Positions 6,269-10,045 of a DNA stretch of 10,045 bases are shown one piece after another. How positions within the stretch are numbered: the first letter of the stretch is position 1; the number at the start of each line of letters is the position of its first letter. The stretch spans positions 1 to 10,045 of the forward strand of contig CALYTD010000021.1 in NCBI GenBank assembly GCA_945486445.1. The letters run 5' to 3'. This DNA comes from an uncultured Prevotellaceae bacterium (GTDB lineage: Bacteria; Bacteroidota; Bacteroidia; Bacteroidales; Bacteroidaceae). The notes beneath the pieces were generated by a model, which saw only the letters and a list, made by a program, of their open reading frames with translations, was not told the DNA's origin and ran no database searches. A program made the position numbers and the translations under genes.

Positions 6269-8380
6269 TTATTTTCTTATGTCTTCCCATTTCGGGGGAT
6301 TTACGCCCAGAAGGTGCTTTACGAAGAAGTCATACCGCTTGTGTTCTCCGTAACTTTCCCCCATGGTATGCCGTGCTCCGGGTATGACCACCAACTCAAA
6401 ATCCTTGTCTGCCTTTATCAGTGCGTTGGCCACCTGCATGGTGGAGGCGGGGTCAACGTTGTCGTCCATCTCTCCGACGACAAGCATCAGCGGGCGGCGC
6501 AGCAGGTGCGCGTTCTCCACGTTGGAACTCTTGGCATAGTGTTCGGCAACGGGATAGCCCATCCATTGCTCGTTCCACCATATCTTGTCCATGCGGTTGT
6601 CGTGGCATCCGCAGGCACTGTAAGCGCATTTGTAGAACTCCGGGTAGTGGAGCAGGGCGGAGAGGCTTTCCTGTCCGCCTGCCGAACAGCCGTAGATGCC
6701 CACCCTGTCCAGGTCCATATAGGGGTATTTCTCGCCTGCGGCCTTTATCCACGCTATGTGGTCGGGTATGCCTGCGTCTCCGAGGTTCTTGTAACAGAAG
6801 TTCTCGAAGGTGCGGCTGCGGAAAGAAGTGCCGAGTCCATCCACCATGACAACTATGAAGCCAAGTTCCGCGAGCGAGGTCATCCACCAGTTGTAGGGGG
6901 TGAAGCGTTTGGGGACATACTGGTCTCCCGGTCCTTGGTAGATGTATTCTATGACGGGATATTTCCTTGTCGGGTCAAAGTTTGACGGCCGTTGTATCAG
7001 TCCGTACATCAAGGTCTTGCCGTCACGACCAGGTGCTGCAAAGGCTTCCGGTGCTTTCCATCCCTCCGCTGTGAGCCTGCTTATGTCTGCTTTGTCAAGT
7101 GTCATGAGCACTTTCCCGTCGTCCGCGCTGCGTAACACGGTGACGGGGGCTTTGTCAATGGACGAGTATTGGTCAACAATATACTTCATGTCATTTGAGA
7201 ACCACGCCTTATGAGTGCCGTTTTCTGGTGTGAGACACGTCATGCCCTTGCCGTTAAAGCCGATGCGGTAATAGTGTATAAGGTATGGGTCCTCTGTCTT
7301 GTTGACACCGTTGGCGGCGAAGTATATCTGTTGTGACTGCTCGTCAACCTTCAGTATCTCCCTTACGTACCACTCGCCTTTCGTTATCTGTCTTGCCACA
7401 CTGCCGTCCTTGCGGTTCAGGAGGTAAAGGTGGTTGTAGTTGTCACGTTCGCTGCTCCATATAATCTGCTCTCCGCCTTTCAGGAAATGACGGAAGATGC
7501 GGTTGTAGCAAACGTATTTGTCGCTTTTTTCTTCTGCTATGCAGCGCACCGTCCCGTCCTCCGCGCTCATTTCAAGCAGGCGATATACCTGATGCCCGCG
7601 CTGGTTGTATTCAAAGGTTATTCGCTTTCCGTCCTCCTCCCAGCGTGGACCGTAGATGTCATACTGGTGGTTAAACAATGAGATGTCGGGTATAAGTTTC
7701 CGCTTTCCGTCGGTGCTGTATATGCAAGGCACTTTGAAGCGCAGCTCGTCACCGGGCTTTGCGTATTCCTGTTTGTGGAGTTTGGGTTGCAGTTGGTCTG
7801 CCGGTGACGACTCTACATAATATACATACCGCTTTTCCGCCGGGCGTATGCGGCATGAAGCAACGTACCGTCCGTCCGGCGACCATTGTATATGGCTGCT
7901 GTAATAGTTTCCCTGTGTCCCGTCAACAGACAGTTGCCGCTCCACTTTCCCCTCCTTGTCGCGTATGTATATGTTGTCGTTTTTGATGAAAGCGAGCCAT
8001 TTTCCGTCAGGTGACGCTACGGGGGCGTTGCCTTTCTCGTCGTCCACCTCCATCCAGTGGCGCGTGCCCTGACGCGGCTGTCTGTCCCTCTCCTCTTTCA
8101 GCCTGGCGTCTATCTTGCCCTTGTCCGTCTCCACTGTCTCTTGCAGTTTGTCCGCGTCAACCGTGACAAGCACGTCACCGTCGGCGGTATTCCTTATATA
8201 CCAGAAGGTGTGTGAGGCCTGTTGCCACCGTGGATTGGCGTTGGTGTGGTAACAGTTTCTGCCGCTGTACTTTTTCTGCAATGCGTAAGCGCGGTTATAA
8301 TCGTCTGCCGTGCCTTGTGCGTGCAGGGTTGTGGCTGATGTAATCAGTATCAGGAAGAAGGTTGATAATAGGCGTCGCAT
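6269..8380 (-). CDS. Secreted S9-family serine peptidase (DPP-IV/prolyl oligopeptidase fold)
   Basis: This 703-residue protein should cleave peptides in the periplasm or at the cell surface. Residues 1-22 are a signal peptide (MRRLLSTFFLILITSATTLHAQ). An N-terminal DPP-IV-type beta-propeller (about 45-420) contains repeated SPDG-like turns, for example at 123-126 and 167-170. The C-terminal alpha/beta hydrolase (about 450-695) carries the catalytic triad: S566 in GIYGCSAGGQ, D639 in GEMDDNV and H671 in GARHTMG. Two features are unlike classical DPP-IV. The nucleophile elbow is GCSAGG instead of GWSYGG, and the double-Glu motif that anchors the substrate N-terminus is not visible where expected (about 154-162, GTQGNYYSS). 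A dipeptidyl peptidase label would therefore be too specific. The gene stands alone between two gaps of 82 and 358 bases. Confidence 0.9.
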   Translation of the reverse strand: MRRLLSTFFLILITSATTLHAQGTADDYNRAYALQKKYSGRNCYHTNANPRWQQASHTFWYIRNTADGDVLVTVDADKLQETVETDKGKIDARLKEERDRQPRQGTRHWMEVDDEKGNAPVASPDGKWLAFIKNDNIYIRDKEGKVERQLSVDGTQGNYYSSHIQWSPDGRYVASCRIRPAEKRYVYYVESSPADQLQPKLHKQEYAKPGDELRFKVPCIYSTDGKRKLIPDISLFNHQYDIYGPRWEEDGKRITFEYNQRGHQVYRLLEMSAEDGTVRCIAEEKSDKYVCYNRIFRHFLKGGEQIIWSSERDNYNHLYLLNRKDGSVARQITKGEWYVREILKVDEQSQQIYFAANGVNKTEDPYLIHYYRIGFNGKGMTCLTPENGTHKAWFSNDMKYIVDQYSSIDKAPVTVLRSADDGKVLMTLDKADISRLTAEGWKAPEAFAAPGRDGKTLMYGLIQRPSNFDPTRKYPVIEYIYQGPGDQYVPKRFTPYNWWMTSLAELGFIVVMVDGLGTSFRSRTFENFCYKNLGDAGIPDHIAWIKAAGEKYPYMDLDRVGIYGCSAGGQESLSALLHYPEFYKCAYSACGCHDNRMDKIWWNEQWMGYPVAEHYAKSSNVENAHLLRRPLMLVVGEMDDNVDPASTMQVANALIKADKDFELVVIPGARHTMGESYGEHKRYDFFVKHLLGVNPPKWEDIRK

Positions 8381-8398
8381 ATTTGGAAAGTTGATGGT

Positions 8399-8430
8399 TT
8401 AAGGTATGGGAGATAGAAAAATCCCACAAC
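8399..8430 (-). promoter_or_regulatory. Candidate Bacteroidetes-type promoter for the S9 peptidase gene
   Basis: On the minus strand GTTG (8430-8427) is followed after 20 bases by TACCTTAA (8406-8399). This agrees in spacing with the TTTG / TAnnTTTG consensus, with three of four and four of six fixed positions matching. The ATG at 8380 lies 18 bases downstream of the -7 element, giving a short leader. It is the best fit found between the gene and the inverted repeat at 8468-8490. Confidence 0.35.
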
Positions 8431-8467
8431 CGTCAGTGTGAACAATCTTGGGTTTGATACTGATGGC

Positions 8468-8490
8468 TGTGAGATTCTGATGTTCTCACA
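8468..8490. promoter_or_regulatory. Inverted repeat TGTGAGA-N9-TCTCACA upstream of the S9 gene
   Basis: Two perfect 7-base arms are separated by nine bases. It lies about 40 bases upstream of the candidate S9 promoter. The spacing suits a dimeric regulator half-site pair (the TGTGA/TCACA arms recall CRP/FNR-type sites). It could also fold as a modest hairpin without a T-run, so it is a poor terminator. Regulator identity cannot be inferred. Confidence 0.35.
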
Positions 8491-8581
8491 ACAGGTGTCC
8501 TGTCTGTGTATGTTGGTGCTTAACGTGGGTTGGGCTAAGTCAGTGCTGCCGCATCTCAGGCAATAGGATACTGTTCACCTC

Positions 8582-8647
8582 GTAATCAAGTGCTGTTTAC
8601 AAGGTAATCAGGCGCTGTTTACAAGGTAATCAGGCGCAAATTACATT
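8582..8647. repeat. Tandem array of a 22-bp palindromic repeat, three units
   Basis: Three units start at 8582, 8604 and 8626 with a 22-base period. Their palindromic cores are GTAATCAAGTGCTGTTTAC, GTAATCAGGCGCTGTTTAC and GTAATCAGGCGCAAATTAC. Each of the first two is followed by AAG. Within a unit the arms GTAATCAG and CTGTTTAC pair except for one position, around a 3-base centre. The third unit is diverged in its right half. A related single copy lies at 61-79. There are no long unique spacers, so this is not a CRISPR array. A dispersed intergenic repeat family or a multi-site binding region is the likely explanation. Confidence 0.75.
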
Positions 8648-8738
8648 TGCATCCCTTTGCTGTTGACTGCCATACAGTTATAAACCTGCTTGCAGACACC
8701 CCCTCAGAACCCGCGTTAATGATTGCGTGTTACATGGC

Positions 8739-10045
8739 TTACGCCTTCGCCTCTTTCTTCGTGGCAGTTTTTCTGGCTGGTTTGGCGGCCTCTAACTTGG
8801 CGAGTTTCGTTTGCAGGCGCTGTATCTCCTTGTCCTTGTTCTCAATATCCTTGCCTTGGTTAGTGATGGTGGTGAGCATGTTCTCCAGCTCCTCATTCTC
8901 TATACCTCCGTAGAGAGAGCGCACACGGCTGATGAAGTCGCCAAGGATATTCATGTAATTGGTGAAAGCGTCAAACGGTCCGTCGTATATTCCGCGGTCT
9001 ATGTTGCAGTTGCTTGGCTTGGTGGTCATAAACCTGAAGTTGTTAGATGCCTGCAAATAGTCCCAGTCTTGCAGCAGGCGCGGGTCTTTAGCGATGAGCA
9101 GTCTGTCAGCCACGCTGTACAGTTTGTTGAACGCCTCACGCTGCATCTGGTTGCCGAGCCATACAGAGCAGTCGCGCTCTTCATCTACCCATGACAGCGT
9201 GTCGGGCACGTCTATCGCGCCAACGCTTGGGTATTTGTCCACCACTTCGCCCGGTGTGAGGAATTCCAGACCTGCGTTCTTGGCGCATACAGGCAGTGCT
9301 TTGAGGAATTCAAGTATGTTGCTTGACAGCGGTTGGGCTATGCCGAGGGCAGAGAGTTCCATGAATATGTTGACCACCTGCTCGCTTTCCGGGCATGATG
9401 CCAGGTTGTTGATGTATGTGTCGGCGAACAATGGGTATCCCGGCCATGTGGTATTGCTGAAACGCAAGGATATGTCGTCAGAGGCATTGACGTCACGCAG
9501 CAACAGTTTCAGGCCCGGCGCCATGTTGCAGTTATACACAAAGTGCGGAGACTTCCATCCCAGTACCTGCTTGGCTCCTTCCGTAAGCATTCCCTTATAG
9601 CCTAATGCCGCTACCTGAGCACCTATCTCATCGGTGTAGATGAGTGAGGAGTTGCGCATCACCGTGGGGCGTTTGCCGAAGTATTGCTCTATCTTGTCGG
9701 ACATCTTCTCTATGTCACGCTTGAAACTTTCCTCGTTAGCCAGACCTGCAAGACCGTGTGAATATGGCTCCGTAAGGAACTCCACACATCCGGTCTCGTT
9801 AAGTTCTTGCAGTTTCTCCAGCACCTGAGGGGCGTGCAGTTCGAGTTGCTCCATGCCGACACCTGACAGCGAGAACGCAAGGCGGAAATAGTCTCCGTGC
9901 TCCTTTACCATCTCTAACAATGTGTTGAGAGCGGGCATATAGGAGTGTTCGGTAATGTAATTGATGCTGCGTTCGTTCTCGTAGTCATCGTAATAGTAAT
10001 GGTCTGTGCCAATGTCGAAGAAACGGTAACGCTTGAGATGGATTA
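8739..10045 (-). CDS. Glycoside hydrolase family 57 alpha-amylase-like protein, 5' end cut by the window
   Basis: The reading frame is open to the right edge, so the start codon is outside the window; 434 residues are visible. The first visible residues include KRYRFFDIG (about 10034-10008), the stretch that follows the HQP motif in Bacteroidetes GH57 proteins; VEFLTEPYSHGL (about 9785-9750) and KGMLTEGAK are also typical. Active members hydrolyse alpha-1,4-glucans. Here, however, the positions I align with the catalytic residues are changed: RN[ST]ELIY reads RNSSLIY (Ser at 9647-9645 in place of the nucleophile Glu), and the DYETFGEHQ segment reads ELSALGIAQ (Glu at 9359-9357 in place of the acid Asp). 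It may therefore be an inactive alpha-amylase-like homologue, a type described before in GH57. Visible end: a coiled-coil-like segment and a Lys/Ala-rich tail (8909-8742). An ATG at 9938 is internal, not the start. Confidence 0.88.
   Translation of the reverse strand, partial: IHLKRYRFFDIGTDHYYYDDYENERSINYITEHSYMPALNTLLEMVKEHGDYFRLAFSLSGVGMEQLELHAPQVLEKLQELNETGCVEFLTEPYSHGLAGLANEESFKRDIEKMSDKIEQYFGKRPTVMRNSSLIYTDEIGAQVAALGYKGMLTEGAKQVLGWKSPHFVYNCNMAPGLKLLLRDVNASDDISLRFSNTTWPGYPLFADTYINNLASCPESEQVVNIFMELSALGIAQPLSSNILEFLKALPVCAKNAGLEFLTPGEVVDKYPSVGAIDVPDTLSWVDEERDCSVWLGNQMQREAFNKLYSVADRLLIAKDPRLLQDWDYLQASNNFRFMTTKPSNCNIDRGIYDGPFDAFTNYMNILGDFISRVRSLYGGIENEELENMLTTITNQGKDIENKDKEIQRLQTKLAKLEAAKPARKTATKKEAKA

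Larger units (their letters stand above)
8381..8738. other. 358-base gene-free region between the GH57 and S9 genes
   Basis: No convincing gene is found. From left to right it holds a candidate promoter for the S9 gene (8399-8430), a perfect 7-bp inverted repeat TGTGAGA/TCTCACA with a 9-base loop (8468-8490), unremarkable sequence, the 22-bp tandem palindromic repeat (8582-8647), and a plus-strand TACATTTG that fits the Bacteroidetes -7 consensus (8642-8649). Bases 8650-8738, just downstream of the GH57 stop, show no clear hairpin with a T-run in the direction of GH57 transcription. Confidence 0.7.

Noticed and set aside
8582..8647. CRISPR array
   Set aside because: Units are directly adjacent with a 22-base period and only about 3 bases between palindromic cores; no unique spacers or cas genes.
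8647..8913. Plus-strand 88-residue frame with a hydrophobic segment, starting after a good -7 element
   Set aside because: The hydrophobic part is antisense to the Lys/Ala-rich tail of the GH57 gene; composition is explained by that gene. The promoter-like element is reported separately.
1..10045. Polysaccharide utilisation locus
   Set aside because: GH35 and GH28 are present, but there is no SusC/SusD pair, hybrid two-component sensor or ECF sigma/anti-sigma pair in the window, and the two genes are on opposite strands.

Overview
The window looks like a chromosomal segment of a Bacteroidales bacterium, most likely Prevotella or a close relative. The signs are a GH57 alpha-amylase-like protein of the Bacteroidetes type, a PG_1098-type THUMP-like methyltransferase, an S9 peptidase in the DPP-IV style, start codons without clear Shine-Dalgarno sequences, and a near-consensus Bacteroidetes promoter (TTTG, 20 nt, TAACTTTG). 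Base composition is near balanced. No rRNA, tRNA, CRISPR array, transposase, phage gene or SusC/SusD pair is visible, so this is neither a classical polysaccharide utilisation locus nor a mobile island.

Layout. Bases 1-198 hold a doubtful remnant of an upstream frame, one copy of a palindromic repeat and a possible promoter. A secreted GH35 beta-galactosidase runs rightward (199-2280). Everything else is leftward. Read in the direction of transcription from the right edge these are: a GH57 alpha-amylase-like protein, 5' end outside the window (10045-8739); a 358-base gene-free stretch with a 22-bp tandem palindromic repeat; a secreted S9 serine peptidase (8380-6269); an 82-base gap with a very good promoter; and a tight three-gene operon of a secreted GH28 polygalacturonase (6186-4807), a CobW/COG0523 GTPase with a histidine-rich metal-binding insert (4810-3503) and a THUMP-like SAM methyltransferase (3501-2263). 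The methyltransferase and GH35 genes converge and overlap by 18 bp.

How it fits together. GH28 and GH35 could act on pectin, the first cutting galacturonan and the second removing terminal beta-galactose, but they are in opposite directions and nothing visible co-regulates them. The S9 peptidase suggests peptide use in the periplasm. The operon joins an exported pectinase to two cytoplasmic proteins (metal chaperone, methyltransferase) by a 4-base ATGA overlap and a 1-base gap. That is coupling without an obvious shared pathway.

No clear new defence or mobile system is present. The most notable points are the GH57 homologue that seems to have lost both catalytic residues, the unusual active-site context of the S9 peptidase, the polygalacturonase/metallochaperone coupling, and the short palindromic repeat in both gene-free regions.
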